From Brevinema andersonii (lineage in GTDB: Bacteria; Spirochaetota; Brevinematia; Brevinematales; Brevinemataceae), in NCBI RefSeq assembly GCF_900112165.1, contig NZ_FOKY01000001.1:124001-188000 (forward strand): a DNA stretch of 64,000 bases, read 5' to 3'. Positions 24,337-32,971 of this stretch are shown here, one piece after another (position 1 is the stretch's first letter; each line of letters starts with the position of its first letter). Below the pieces are notes generated by a model. The model was not told the DNA's origin, did no database searches, and worked only from the letters and a program-made list of their open reading frames with translations. A program made the position numbers and the translations under genes.

Positions 24337-25772
24337 TGAAGTTTCTCTTTCAAAATCTTATTTGCAAGCACAGGATTTGCTTGTCCTTTTGTTGCTTTCA
24401 TTAATTCTCCAACAAAAAAACCAAACAGTTTATCTTTACCGGCTTTGTACTGTTCTACTTGTTGTGGATTATTATCTAATATTTTTTGAATTAATACTTC
24501 TAATTCAACTGTATTACTCACTTGTTTTAAACCTCTTTCTTCCACCAAAACAGATGCTTTTTTCCCCGTACTTAACATGCTGTCATAAACATCTTTCGCA
24601 ATTTTGCCGCTAATCGTGCCATCATGAATCAAATTCAATAATTCCGCAGTATCTGAAGGAGTAATTTTTTGAGAAAATTGAATAATATTTAATTTTTGAT
24701 CATTCATTCGACTCATTGTTTCCGTCAAAATCCAATTTGCTGTCTTTTTAGGATCTTGTTGTGCTAACTGTAAAGTTTCTTCAAAATAGTCTGCTAATTT
24801 TGGGTCATCTACTAAAGTATTACAATCATTCAGAGGAAGCGAAAACTGTTCCAAGTAACGCGACCGTTTTTCAAATGGTGATTCCGGGATCGATTTTTTC
24901 CAATTATCAATCTTTTCCTGGGAAAGTATAACATCAACAAGATCCGGTTCCGGAAAATAACGGTAATCTGCTGCTGTAGCTTTTGATCTCATGCTAAATG
25001 TTTGATTTTTATTCGCATCAAACAACCTGGTTTCTTGTTCGACCGTGCCTCCCGACTCTAAAAGTGCAATTTGACGCTCAATCTCGTAATCAATCGCTTT
25101 ACGAATGCCATTAAAAGAATTAAGATTTTTAATTTCTACTTTTGTCCCAAACTCAGAAGCACCAACTTTTCTAACTGACACATTAGCATCACAACGTAAA
25201 GAACCTTCTTCCAAATTAACATCACTAACATCCACATATCTCATTAAGGTGCGAAGCTCGCGTAGATAAGTATATGCTTCCTCAGAACTACGCATATCTG
25301 GTTCTGAAACAATTTCCAATAAAGGAGTTCCAGCACGATTTAAGTCAACTCGGCTAAAATTTTCATGCTCATTATGTATCAACTTACCGGCATCCTCCTC
25401 AAGATGCATGTGATGTATCATAATTTTACGTTTTGTCCCATCACTTAAATGTACCGGAATATATCCTCCAGTGGCAATAGGGAAATAATTTTGAGTAATT
25501 TGATAGCCTTTTGGCAAATCAGGATAAAAATAATTTTTTCTATCAAAGCGCGATAATAAATTAATACCAGAATTAAGTGCTAATCCTGCTAAGACCGCTT
25601 TCTCAACAGCTGCTTCATTTAAAACAGGTAAAGCACCTGGATAACCAAGGCATACAGGACATACAGCAGTATTAGGAGTCAGTCCAAAACTCAAAGGGCA
25701 AGTACAAAATATTTTTGTTTGAGTATTTAGCTGCACATGCACTTCCAATCCTATTACTGGTTCATAACTCAT
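24333..25772 (-). CDS. gatB: Aspartyl/glutamyl-tRNA amidotransferase subunit B
   Basis: GatB is the kinase/transamidase subunit that, with GatC and GatA, turns Glu-tRNA(Gln) (and Asp-tRNA(Asn)) into the amide form. The 479-residue protein has the start PVIGLEVHVQLNT, the zinc site region FCTCP...CPVC, the central YFYPDLPKGYQITQ, DLNRAGTPLLEIVSEPDMRS, and the C-terminal YqeY-like helical domain. GGAGG is five bases before the ATG. gatA and gatC are not in the window. It starts the gatB-coaX-amidase-GerMN run of overlapping genes, just after the terminator that ends the ribosomal cluster; a TATAAT lies upstream but without a good -35 box. Confidence 0.96.
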   Translation of the reverse strand: MSYEPVIGLEVHVQLNTQTKIFCTCPLSFGLTPNTAVCPVCLGYPGALPVLNEAAVEKAVLAGLALNSGINLLSRFDRKNYFYPDLPKGYQITQNYFPIATGGYIPVHLSDGTKRKIMIHHMHLEEDAGKLIHNEHENFSRVDLNRAGTPLLEIVSEPDMRSSEEAYTYLRELRTLMRYVDVSDVNLEEGSLRCDANVSVRKVGASEFGTKVEIKNLNSFNGIRKAIDYEIERQIALLESGGTVEQETRLFDANKNQTFSMRSKATAADYRYFPEPDLVDVILSQEKIDNWKKSIPESPFEKRSRYLEQFSLPLNDCNTLVDDPKLADYFEETLQLAQQDPKKTANWILTETMSRMNDQKLNIIQFSQKITPSDTAELLNLIHDGTISGKIAKDVYDSMLSTGKKASVLVEERGLKQVSNTVELEVLIQKILDNNPQQVEQYKAGKDKLFGFFVGELMKATKGQANPVLANKILKEKLQ

Positions 25773-25845
25773 AAAGCCTCCAAAAACAAGAGAATATTAA
25801 TACATTATATAATATTTTTAAATTAAACTGAAATTTTAGAAAGAT

Positions 25846-25869
25846 AAAAAAATTCCCCGAAAACGGGGA
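25846..25869 (-). terminator. Intrinsic terminator after rplQ
   Basis: On the transcribed strand a TCCCCG/CGGGGA stem with a TTTT loop is followed by seven T. It sits 25 bases after the rplQ stop and marks the end of the translation cluster. Confidence 0.85.
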
Positions 25870-25893
25870 CATATATTATAAAAAGAAAGAATA

Positions 25894-26253
25894 TTATTCT
25901 GATTCTACTAGTTCAATTACAGCCATTTCTGCTCCATCTGCCGGACGAAAACCAAGTTTAGAAATACGCAAATAACCGCCTTGTTTATTTTGAAAACGGG
26001 GGGCTATATCATCAAATAATTTAACCATAATTGTTCTATCATAGATTTTTTTAAGAACAAGTCTTTTATTATGAAGACTATTTGTTTTTGCTTTTGTAAT
26101 TAGCTTTTCTGCAAAAGGACGCAGTGCTTTTGCTTTTGTTAAAGTTGTTTTCACACTTTCATATTTGAATAATGATTGCGCTAAGTTACGAAAAAGAGCA
26201 TTACGCATGCTTCGAGATTTACTTAATTTTGCAATTTTCTTTCCATGACGCAT
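25894..26253 (-). CDS. rplQ: 50S ribosomal protein L17
   Basis: A 119-residue protein starting MRHGKKIAKLSKSRSMRNAL, the classic L17 N-terminus, with TLTKAKALRPFAEKLITKAK and the C-terminal GGYLRISKLGFRPADGAEMAVIEL. L17 lies near the exit tunnel of the large subunit. It is the last gene of the cluster, 30 bases after rpoA, which is the standard alpha-operon end, and is followed by the terminator at 25846-25869. Confidence 0.98.
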   Translation of the reverse strand: MRHGKKIAKLSKSRSMRNALFRNLAQSLFKYESVKTTLTKAKALRPFAEKLITKAKTNSLHNKRLVLKKIYDRTIMVKLFDDIAPRFQNKQGGYLRISKLGFRPADGAEMAVIELVESE

Positions 26254-26283
26254 TTAAAACTCCTTAAGTTTATACAATATCAT

Positions 26284-27249
26284 TTATTCACCCTTAATTT
26301 TAAGATTATAGAGTGCTAATTTTTCGTTAATCTCTGTAAGAGATTTTTTTCCGAAATTTTTAATTTTCATTAATTCATCTTTATCATAATTAAGTAATTC
26401 TCCAATAGTAGCAATATTTTCACTTTGTAAACAATTTAAAGAACGTACTGATAAATCCAAGCTTTCTACAGAACGCTGTAAAATTTCATCCTCTGGAGAA
26501 ATACTCTCTGGCACCCCTGGAACAACCAATTCTTCGATAGGCTCAAAGTTCATAAACATAGAAAAATAACTTTTTAAAATAAAAGAAGCATCAGCTATTG
26601 CATCTGCTGGATCAATAACACCACAGGTCCATATTTCTAAAACAATTTTTTCACAATCTGTTTTTTCTCCAACTCGAAATTCTTCAATTAAAAAATTAAC
26701 TCTATCAATAGGAGAAAAAATAGCATCAATAGGAATAACCGATATTTCATCAATTTTTGAAAGAGCATCCTCTGCAGAGCGGTACCCTCGCCCAAATTCT
26801 ACTTCTAAATCCATTATCAAATGCGCATCTTCTCCTAAAGTGGCAATAACTAAGCCAGGATTCGCTATCTCTACAGTAGAATCAACTTTTAAATCACCTG
26901 CTGTTAAAATACCAGGACCATGTTTTTCTAGATGAATTCTTTTATAATTACTATTATCATTAAGATATATCGCTACTTTCTTCAAAGCTAAAACAATATC
27001 TGTAACATCTTCCTTTACATATTTAACAGCATCAAACTCATGATTCACTCCTTCAATTTTTAAAGATGTTAAAGCATAACCTGGAATGGCACTTAACAAT
27101 ATACGACGCAAGGAATTAGCAATTGTTACCCCAACACCTTTATCAAAGGGATAAATATAAAATTTTCCATACCTATTTTCATAAGTATTTTGTTCATACT
27201 TTAATTCATAAGGAAGAATTAATTCTTTTAAAAGTTCTCTATGAGCCAT
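26284..27249 (-). CDS. rpoA: RNA polymerase alpha subunit
   Basis: The 321-residue alpha subunit dimerises to nucleate RNA polymerase assembly. The N-terminal domain shows GVGVTIANSLRRILLSAIPGYA and the alpha dimer region; the C-terminal domain has the helix-hairpin-helix SLDLSVRSLNCLQSENI and MKIKNFGKKSLTEINEKL that touches UP elements and activators. Length is normal. It follows rpsK directly; rpsD, which often lies between, is instead at 6963-7574. Confidence 0.98.
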   Translation of the reverse strand: MAHRELLKELILPYELKYEQNTYENRYGKFYIYPFDKGVGVTIANSLRRILLSAIPGYALTSLKIEGVNHEFDAVKYVKEDVTDIVLALKKVAIYLNDNSNYKRIHLEKHGPGILTAGDLKVDSTVEIANPGLVIATLGEDAHLIMDLEVEFGRGYRSAEDALSKIDEISVIPIDAIFSPIDRVNFLIEEFRVGEKTDCEKIVLEIWTCGVIDPADAIADASFILKSYFSMFMNFEPIEELVVPGVPESISPEDEILQRSVESLDLSVRSLNCLQSENIATIGELLNYDKDELMKIKNFGKKSLTEINEKLALYNLKIKGE

Positions 27250-27264
27250 ATTTACCTTCCTATT

Positions 27265-27657
27265 TTACGCGCGCCGTTTTTTGCGGGGACGGCATCCATT
27301 ATGAGGAATAGGTGTCACATCTCGTAAACTTTTAATGCTAACACCCGCAACATCAACAGCTCTAATAGCTGACTCCCTGCCAGGTCCAGGTCCCTTAACA
27401 CGAATATTAGCATACTGAAGTCCATGAAATTTCGCATCTTCTATCGCTTTTTCACAAGCAAGCTGTGCAGCAAAGGGGGTCCCCTTTTTTGTACCTTTGA
27501 AACCACCAACCCCAGAACTTGCCCAAGAAATCACATTACCATTCATATCTGTAACAGTAATAAGAGTATTATTAAATGTTGCTTGAATATGCACTATCCC
27601 TTCGACAATATTTTTTTTATCTTTTTTACGCTTATTAGAGCTTTTTAGTTTTGCCAT
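27265..27657 (-). CDS. rpsK: 30S ribosomal protein S11
   Basis: The 130-residue protein has the S11 core [36 protein letters not shown] and the end [21 protein letters not shown]11 lies on the platform of the small subunit near the mRNA exit. It sits nine bases after rpsM, as in most alpha operons. Confidence 0.98.
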   Translation of the reverse strand: MAKLKSSNKRKKDKKNIVEGIVHIQATFNNTLITVTDMNGNVISWASSGVGGFKGTKKGTPFAAQLACEKAIEDAKFHGLQYANIRVKGPGPGRESAIRAVDVAGVSIKSLRDVTPIPHNGCRPRKKRRA

Positions 27658-27666
27658 AATATCCTC

Positions 27667-28032
27667 TTATTTCTTTTTAATCGCATTCGCACGAGCACCT
27701 TTCCATGATCGTGCATTTGTACGAGTTCTTTGTCCGCGCACAGGAAGCCGTTTTCTATGGCGGAGCCCTCTATAAGAGCCAATATCAATTAAACGCTTGA
27801 TATTCATTGAGCGTTCTGTTCGAAGATCACCTTCGACTTTAAAGTCCTTGTCTATAACATCACGGATCAAATTTAACTCATCCTCTGTAAGATCACGGAT
27901 TTTCTTTGATTTATCGATCTGCGTTGCTTCGGTAATTTTTAACGCTGAATGTCGGCCAATACCATAAACATATGTGAGACCAATCCACACAGCTTTATTA
28001 TTTGGAACTTCGCGTCCAGCAATACGTGCCAT
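27667..28032 (-). CDS. rpsM: 30S ribosomal protein S13
   Basis: The 121-residue protein starts [26 protein letters not shown] and ends with the basic tail [20 protein letters not shown], the S13 pattern. S13 is in the small-subunit head and contacts the P-site tRNA and L5. It is 11 bases downstream of rpmJ. Confidence 0.98.
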   Translation of the reverse strand: MARIAGREVPNNKAVWIGLTYVYGIGRHSALKITEATQIDKSKKIRDLTEDELNLIRDVIDKDFKVEGDLRTERSMNIKRLIDIGSYRGLRHRKRLPVRGQRTRTNARSWKGARANAIKKK

Positions 28033-28043
28033 ATATGCCTCCG

Positions 28044-28172
28044 TTAGGCTCTTTTTTGACCTTTTTGTCTTTGTTTATGCTTAGGATTTTCACAGATCAC
28101 TCTGAGAATCCCATGCCGACGAATCATTCGGCATTTTTCACACATAGGTTTTACTGATGCTCTCACTTTCAT
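28044..28172 (-). CDS. rpmJ: 50S ribosomal protein L36 (zinc-ribbon form)
   Basis: A short frame of 42 residues, start at 28172 after GAGGCG, that reads [20 protein letters not shown] and then [18 protein letters not shown]. The C-x2-C ... C ... H ligand set (C11, C14, C27, H32) is the zinc-binding form. It lies between infA and rpsM, the usual place. The last residues GQKRA are a slight extension over the common 37-38 residue form. Confidence 0.95.
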   Translation of the reverse strand: MKVRASVKPMCEKCRMIRRHGILRVICENPKHKQRQKGQKRA

Positions 28173-28183
28173 GAAACGCCTCT

Positions 28184-28405
28184 CTATTTATAACGATAAA
28201 CTATTCTTCCTTTGCTCAAATCATAAGGAGATAATTCTATACTAACTTTATCACCAGGAAGAATTTTTATATAATTGATTCTCATTTTTCCAGAAATATG
28301 TGCTAAAATTTGTTGTTTATTTTCCAACTTAACCTTAAACATAGCCCCAGGTAACTGTTCCAAAACTATACCGTCAATCTTGATGACATCTTCTTTATCC
28401 ATCAT
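28184..28405 (-). CDS. infA: Translation initiation factor IF-1
   Basis: The 73-residue OB-fold protein reads [20 protein letters not shown], then [20 protein letters not shown] and ends with [12 protein letters not shown], the IF-1 pattern. IF-1 occupies the A site during initiation. The ATGATG at its start overlaps the adk stop by four bases, and GGAGG lies 13 bases before the first ATG; the second ATG (28402) is possible. Its position between adk and rpmJ, with no map gene, is like Gram-positive clusters. Confidence 0.96.
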   Translation of the reverse strand: MMDKEDVIKIDGIVLEQLPGAMFKVKLENKQQILAHISGKMRINYIKILPGDKVSIELSPYDLSKGRIVYRYK

Positions 28406-29037
28406 ACTAGCTGAAGAACCTCCTTAAGGTTTTCAAAAACTTTTTCAATAGGCTGATTAGCCTGTACGACTTTAAGCAAACCGGCATCTTTATAGTAAGA
28501 AATTAAAGGCTCTGTTTCTATGCGATATATCTCTAAACGTTTAGCAACAGTTTCCGGCTGATCATCTTCACGTTGAATCAAAACCTCACCAGAAATATCA
28601 CAAATACCTTCCCTTTTAGGAGGATTAAGATAGATATTATACACTTTTCCTGAAGATTTTGCAATCCTTCTGCCGGATAATCTTTGAAAAATTATATTTT
28701 CTTCAATATGAAATAAAATAACATCTGTAGGAGTACAGAAATCTTTTAATAATTCTGCTTGGCGAAGATTACGAGGAAAACCATCCAAAATCCATCCATT
28801 TTCACAATCCGGTAATGATTCTTGGACCACTTGGAATGTCAAATCATCAGGCACCAACTCTCCCTTATTTACATAAGAGCGAATAATATTTGCAGTTTCT
28901 CCAACCCCATCTTTTATCATATGCCGAAAAGCATCACCTGTAGATAGTACAAAAACACCAAATTTCTGATTTAATAATTCACTTTGTGTCCCTTTGCCTG
29001 ACCCAGGATATCCTAAAAACACAATTCTTTTATTCAT
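28402..29037 (-). CDS. adk: Adenylate kinase
   Basis: Adk balances ATP, ADP and AMP. The 211-residue protein has the P-loop [10 protein letters not shown] (about 9-18), the AMP-site [10 protein letters not shown] and the long-type LID with [16 protein letters not shown] and the [13 protein letters not shown] segment. The LID has no zinc cysteines. The start lies inside the last codons of secY (eight-base overlap), so translation is coupled to SecY, as is common in spc operons. Confidence 0.97.
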   Translation of the reverse strand: MNKRIVFLGYPGSGKGTQSELLNQKFGVFVLSTGDAFRHMIKDGVGETANIIRSYVNKGELVPDDLTFQVVQESLPDCENGWILDGFPRNLRQAELLKDFCTPTDVILFHIEENIIFQRLSGRRIAKSSGKVYNIYLNPPKREGICDISGEVLIQREDDQPETVAKRLEIYRIETEPLISYYKDAGLLKVVQANQPIEKVFENLKEVLQLV

Positions 29038-30328
29038 AATAATGTCTCTTTTTAGGAGTTAAAAATCCATCTTTGTGATGCATATTAAGAAATGCTTCAA
29101 TTTGTCTTAATGTATTTAAGGATACACCAACTAAAATAATCAATGATGTTCCCCCCATTAAATAAGCCACATTTTGGGGCACTTTCAATCTATTGACAAT
29201 AAAAGTAGGCAAAAGAGCGATAATCCCTAAAAAAGTAGCTCCTGGCAAAGTTAGTTTATACAAAATATTAGATATATATTGCTCTGTTTCTATTCCAGGT
29301 CTAACTCCAGGAATAAAAGCATTTTGACGACGCAAATTTTCTGCTATATCATGGGGATTTAATTCTATTTCAATATAAAAGAAAGCAAAAAACAAAATCA
29401 AAATAAAATAAATAACAGAATACCATAATTCTCCAGGTTGAAGTGCTTGTGAAACCTGCTGTAAAAAAGGAACACGAGAGCCAAACCATTGAGCTAACTG
29501 TACTGGAAATACCAAAACAGCTGATGCAAAAATAATCGGGATCACATTAGTTGGATTTACCTTAAAAGGTAAATGAGTAGGTCCTTGAACCATATTACCT
29601 GCTCTGGAATATTGTACAGGAACTCGACGAAGCGCCAGTTCTTCAAAAACAACTGCCATGATAACCCCTATAAATAGTATCACTAAAAGTAAAGAAATAA
29701 TAGGATCTTGAGGAGTGTTAAATAGAGTATATAAAGCAGGAGGAAATTCAGCAACAATTCCGCTCAAGATAATCATAGAAACACCATTGCCTAGTCCATG
29801 TTCTGTAATTCTTTCACCAAGCCACATCAAAAGATAAGTCCCTGTAGCAACAGCAACTGTAAACAAAACAACAAAATGAGTGGGCTGAATTAAAATAAAC
29901 TGTCGAGCAATAGACCCATTGAATTGAAGGAGATAATTTCCATAAATAACTCCTTGTATTGTTGCAATAAATAATGTACCAATCCTAGAATATTGTTGAA
30001 TTTTTCTTCTACCTTCCGGACCTTCTTTTGCCAACTTTTCAAACGAAGGAATAATAACAGTAAGCAGTTGCATAACAATACTTGCAGTAATATAAGGAGT
30101 TACACCTAAAGAAAAAATAGAAGCTCTGTTTAAAGCGCCACCACTAAGAAGATTGACAAAAGCAATAAAATTATTAGTATCTGTTCCTACTGCTGCTAAA
30201 AGATTATTAACATGTATACCTGGAACAGAAATCTGTGTCCCCACACGAACAATAACCATAATACATAAAGTAAAAAATAACCGATTTCTAAGCTCAGGAA
30301 TACGAAACATATTGCTCAATATAGACAT
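29030..30328 (-). CDS. secY: Preprotein translocase subunit SecY
   Basis: SecY is the membrane channel of the Sec translocon. The 432-residue protein has about ten hydrophobic helices; PYITASIVMQLLTVIIPSFE and the cytoplasmic loop GNGVSMIILSGI are diagnostic, as are the DIAENLRRQNAFIPGVRPG segment and the conserved ISRF-type region. I chose the ATG at 30328 because AGAGGATAAG stands before it and it leaves 16 bases after rplO; a longer frame would overlap rplO. secE is at the far end of the same cluster. Confidence 0.97.
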   Translation of the reverse strand: MSILSNMFRIPELRNRLFFTLCIMVIVRVGTQISVPGIHVNNLLAAVGTDTNNFIAFVNLLSGGALNRASIFSLGVTPYITASIVMQLLTVIIPSFEKLAKEGPEGRRKIQQYSRIGTLFIATIQGVIYGNYLLQFNGSIARQFILIQPTHFVVLFTVAVATGTYLLMWLGERITEHGLGNGVSMIILSGIVAEFPPALYTLFNTPQDPIISLLLVILFIGVIMAVVFEELALRRVPVQYSRAGNMVQGPTHLPFKVNPTNVIPIIFASAVLVFPVQLAQWFGSRVPFLQQVSQALQPGELWYSVIYFILILFFAFFYIEIELNPHDIAENLRRQNAFIPGVRPGIETEQYISNILYKLTLPGATFLGIIALLPTFIVNRLKVPQNVAYLMGGTSLIILVGVSLNTLRQIEAFLNMHHKDGFLTPKKRHYYE

Positions 30329-30344
30329 CTTATCCTCTTTTAAA

Positions 30345-30803
30345 CTATGCCTGAACAACTACAATAGAACCAGATTGTTCAATTAAAACTGCAGCTTTTT
30401 TTGAAACTTTATGAGCATGTATTTTCAAATTTTTCGCAGTAAATTGCGTCTCCATCAATCCTTGAGCTAAAATCTTAACAGGATTGCCATTAGATTTAAT
30501 CAATCCTGATTTTACCAAAATATCTATTGTAACTTCCGTATTATCAGCAAAAATATTAAAAGCTTCAAGATTAACAACATTATTTACTATTTTGAAAATA
30601 TTTTTAAATCCTCGCTTTGGAATACGTCTATAGAGAGGCATTTGCCCTCCCTCAAAATACAGAGGAACTCCACCTCCAGATCGAGCTTTTTGTCCTTTAT
30701 TGCCTTTTCCGCAAGTCTTACCTGTACCATTACCTGTTCCACGGCCTACTCGCTTACGTTTTTTTACAGCACCATCATTTGGCTTCAGTATTAAATGACT
30801 CAT
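30345..30803 (-). CDS. rplO: 50S ribosomal protein L15
   Basis: The 152-residue protein has the L15 signature KRKRVGRGTGNGTGKTCGKG near the start and the GGQMPLYRRIPKRGFKN segment, then the alpha/beta C-terminus. L15 is a late assembly protein. It begins only 11 bases after the rpsE stop. The usual rpmD gene for L30, normally between rpsE and rplO, is not there. Confidence 0.98.
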   Translation of the reverse strand: MSHLILKPNDGAVKKRKRVGRGTGNGTGKTCGKGNKGQKARSGGGVPLYFEGGQMPLYRRIPKRGFKNIFKIVNNVVNLEAFNIFADNTEVTIDILVKSGLIKSNGNPVKILAQGLMETQFTAKNLKIHAHKVSKKAAVLIEQSGSIVVVQA

Positions 30804-30814
30804 CCATATACCCC

Positions 30815-31390
30815 TTATTTACCAAAAATATCAGCAACAGGTTTGCCACGCTTTGCAGCGACATCTTCAATATTATAGAGACGCGTCAATGCATCAAAAG
30901 TAGCTTTAATCAGATTTACCGGATTAGAAGAACGTAAAGATTTAGTTAAAATATCATGTACGCCTAGTAACTCTAATACAGGACGTACAGCACCCCCAGC
31001 AATAACTCCAGTACCTTTTGTCGCTGGTTTCATTAAAATACGTGATGCCTTAAATTGACCAACAATTTCATGAGGAATTGTTGATCCTTTTAAACGAATA
31101 GGAACTGCATTAGCAATAGCCTTATCTTTTGCCTTTTTTATAGCATCAGCCAATTCATTGGCCTTACCATAACCTAAGCCAACTTTACCCTTTCTATTGC
31201 CAACAACAACTGTCGCATTAAAACGAAATCTTTTTCCTCCAGGAATTGTTTTGGCAGCTCTACGCAAACTTACTACTTTTTCTTCCCATTCCGAAACAAC
31301 TTCAGTTCGCTCACGTTTTTCTCTGCGCACTTCACGACGATTTTCTTTCTTATCAGCCCGGATTTCCTGAGATTCTTTATTTTCACTCAT
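30815..31390 (-). CDS. rpsE: 30S ribosomal protein S5
   Basis: The 191-residue protein contains the S5 core EWEEKVVSLRRAAKTIPGGK, VGLGYGKANELADAIKKA and the C-terminal GGAVRPVLELLGVHDIL. S5 guards the mRNA entry tunnel and affects decoding accuracy. About 33 charged residues (rich in Lys, Arg, Glu) precede the core, roughly 20-25 more than in E. coli; this is a simple N-terminal tail and no alternative start with a site is visible inside it. Confidence 0.97.
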   Translation of the reverse strand: MSENKESQEIRADKKENRREVRREKRERTEVVSEWEEKVVSLRRAAKTIPGGKRFRFNATVVVGNRKGKVGLGYGKANELADAIKKAKDKAIANAVPIRLKGSTIPHEIVGQFKASRILMKPATKGTGVIAGGAVRPVLELLGVHDILTKSLRSSNPVNLIKATFDALTRLYNIEDVAAKRGKPVADIFGK

Positions 31391-31404
31391 AACTCGCCTC
31401 TGTT

Positions 31405-31770
31405 TTAAAATTCTATTCCTGTACTACGGCATGCATCTGCTAACGCTTTAATCTTACCGTGATACAAATATCCATTCCGATCAAATACAACTTTAGAAAT
31501 TTTTAATGACTTTAATTTTTCCCCTATTTTTTGTCCAATAATACGAGCCGCTTCAATATTATTCCCTAATTTTTCCTTACCAAACTCCGAAGAAAGAGAA
31601 GAAAACGAAGCTAAAACTTTATTATACATATCAACAACTTGAACATATAAGTATTTATTAGATCGGTATACAACCATACGCGGACGATCCTCGGATATTT
31701 GAAGATGCTTTTTACTTCGAAGCTTTCGTTTTTGATAACATTTAATCTTTCCGGACATGATATCGATCAT
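31405..31770 (-). CDS. rplR: 50S ribosomal protein L18
   Basis: The 121-residue protein has the L18 pattern RPRMVVYRSNKYLYVQVVD and a C-terminal FDRNGYLYHGKIKALADACR. L18 binds 5S rRNA with L5. AAGGAG is eight bases before the ATG at 31770; an ATG four codons further in is possible. The gene follows rplF in standard spc order. Confidence 0.97.
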   Translation of the reverse strand: MIDIMSGKIKCYQKRKLRSKKHLQISEDRPRMVVYRSNKYLYVQVVDMYNKVLASFSSLSSEFGKEKLGNNIEAARIIGQKIGEKLKSLKISKVVFDRNGYLYHGKIKALADACRSTGIEF

Positions 31771-31794
31771 TATTTATTCTCCTTATATTACGTT

Positions 31795-32343
31795 TTATTT
31801 CTTTTTACCGCTGGATTTTCCTTCTTTCAAACGCACAACTTCGTTCTGATAACGAATACCTTTTCCTTTATAAGGTTCTGGAGGTTTAATAAAACGAATA
31901 TTTGCAGCAACCTGACCTACAACTTGCTTATCAAATCCTTTGACATGAATCTGGTTAGCAGCTGGCTGCTCCAACATTACTTCTTCAGGAAATTTAAATA
32001 TTACCGGATGAGAAAACCCTACAGAACAATGTAATTCTTTACCTTTCACTTCCCAACGATAACCAATACCTTGAATTTCTAACTTTTTTACAAATCCTAT
32101 AGATACCCCTGTAAGGGCATTTCTAAACAAGGCCCAATATAAACCTTGCTTAGCTCGTGCCTCTTTAGAATCAATAGAACGATCTACAAAACACATACTA
32201 TCTTCAATACGCGGTTTTATCAAACCAACATCATAAGACTGAACAATTGTCCCTAAAGGACCCTTAAATGATACAGCCCCATTTTCTACCGTTACCGAAA
32301 TGCCAGATGGAATAGGCAAGGGCTTTTTTGCCAAACGAGACAT
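31795..32343 (-). CDS. rplF: 50S ribosomal protein L6
   Basis: The 182-residue protein begins MSRLAKKPLPIPSGISVTVE and shows the two L6 domains, ending with the IRFIKPPEPYKGKGIRYQNE signature. L6 lies near the sarcin-ricin loop and factor-binding site. The last residues are a Lys-rich tail. Order and spacing are standard. Confidence 0.98.
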   Translation of the reverse strand: MSRLAKKPLPIPSGISVTVENGAVSFKGPLGTIVQSYDVGLIKPRIEDSMCFVDRSIDSKEARAKQGLYWALFRNALTGVSIGFVKKLEIQGIGYRWEVKGKELHCSVGFSHPVIFKFPEEVMLEQPAANQIHVKGFDKQVVGQVAANIRFIKPPEPYKGKGIRYQNEVVRLKEGKSSGKKK

Positions 32344-32353
32344 AATTTTTCTC

Positions 32354-32734
32354 CTACCAAATATAACAAAGAACTTCGCCGCCCACTCCTAAAGATCGTG
32401 CTTCTTTATCAGTAATAACCCCTTTAGATGTTGTTAAAATTGCAATTCCATAATTATTATAAACACTAGGAATAGAATCTTTCCCAACATACACACGGCG
32501 CGATAGTTTACTAACCCTTTTAAGGTCATCAATAACACATTTATCATCAATATATTTTAAATAAACATCCAGCGTATAAGGATCTGAACTATCCTTATAA
32601 GAATCAATATATCCTTCACGTTTCATAATTTTTAATAATTCTTCAATAAGCTTTGTTTTTTTTACTGTTGTCTTAGAAAGCTTGCGCATTGCAGCATTTC
32701 TTATTTTTGTCAAGCTGTCTGCAATAATGTCCAT
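32354..32734 (-). CDS. rpsH: 30S ribosomal protein S8
   Basis: The 126-residue protein begins MDIIADSLTKIRNAAMRK and ends in GIAILTTSKGVITDKEARS and GGEVLCYIW, the S8 fold that binds 16S helix 21. In E. coli S8 represses the spc mRNA near rplE; no copy of that site was identified here by eye. Standard position between rpsN and rplF. Confidence 0.98.
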   Translation of the reverse strand: MDIIADSLTKIRNAAMRKLSKTTVKKTKLIEELLKIMKREGYIDSYKDSSDPYTLDVYLKYIDDKCVIDDLKRVSKLSRRVYVGKDSIPSVYNNYGIAILTTSKGVITDKEARSLGVGGEVLCYIW

Positions 32735-32773
32735 AAAATTCCTCTCAATTTTTGATATTTAAAAGCTTCAATT

Positions 32774-32959
32774 TTACCAAGATGATTTTGTAACACCAGG
32801 GATGAGTCCTTGAGAAGCTAATTTGCGGAAACATAGGCGACAAACTCCAAAATCTCTAATATATGCACGTGGACGACCACAAATATTACATCGATTGTAC
32901 GCTCGAGCACTAAACTTAGGAGCCTTCTTCCATCTCTGGATCATTGACTGTTTTGCCAT
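32774..32959 (-). CDS. rpsN: 30S ribosomal protein S14, zinc-binding short form
   Basis: The 61-residue protein has both zinc pairs, CNIC and CRLC, and the [20 protein letters not shown] stretch. It is the short, zinc-dependent (C+) S14. It lies between rplE and rpsH as usual. Confidence 0.98.
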   Translation of the reverse strand: MAKQSMIQRWKKAPKFSARAYNRCNICGRPRAYIRDFGVCRLCFRKLASQGLIPGVTKSSW

Positions 32960-32971
32960 TATTTCCTCCGT

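Noticed and set aside
25800-25830. TATAAT ahead of gatB
   Set aside because: The -35 candidate (TTCAGT) matches only half of consensus, so promoter status is open.
30617-30937. Plus-strand open frames opposite the ribosomal genes
   Set aside because: They are antisense shadows of rplO and rpsE; no ribosome sites and no recognisable protein pattern.
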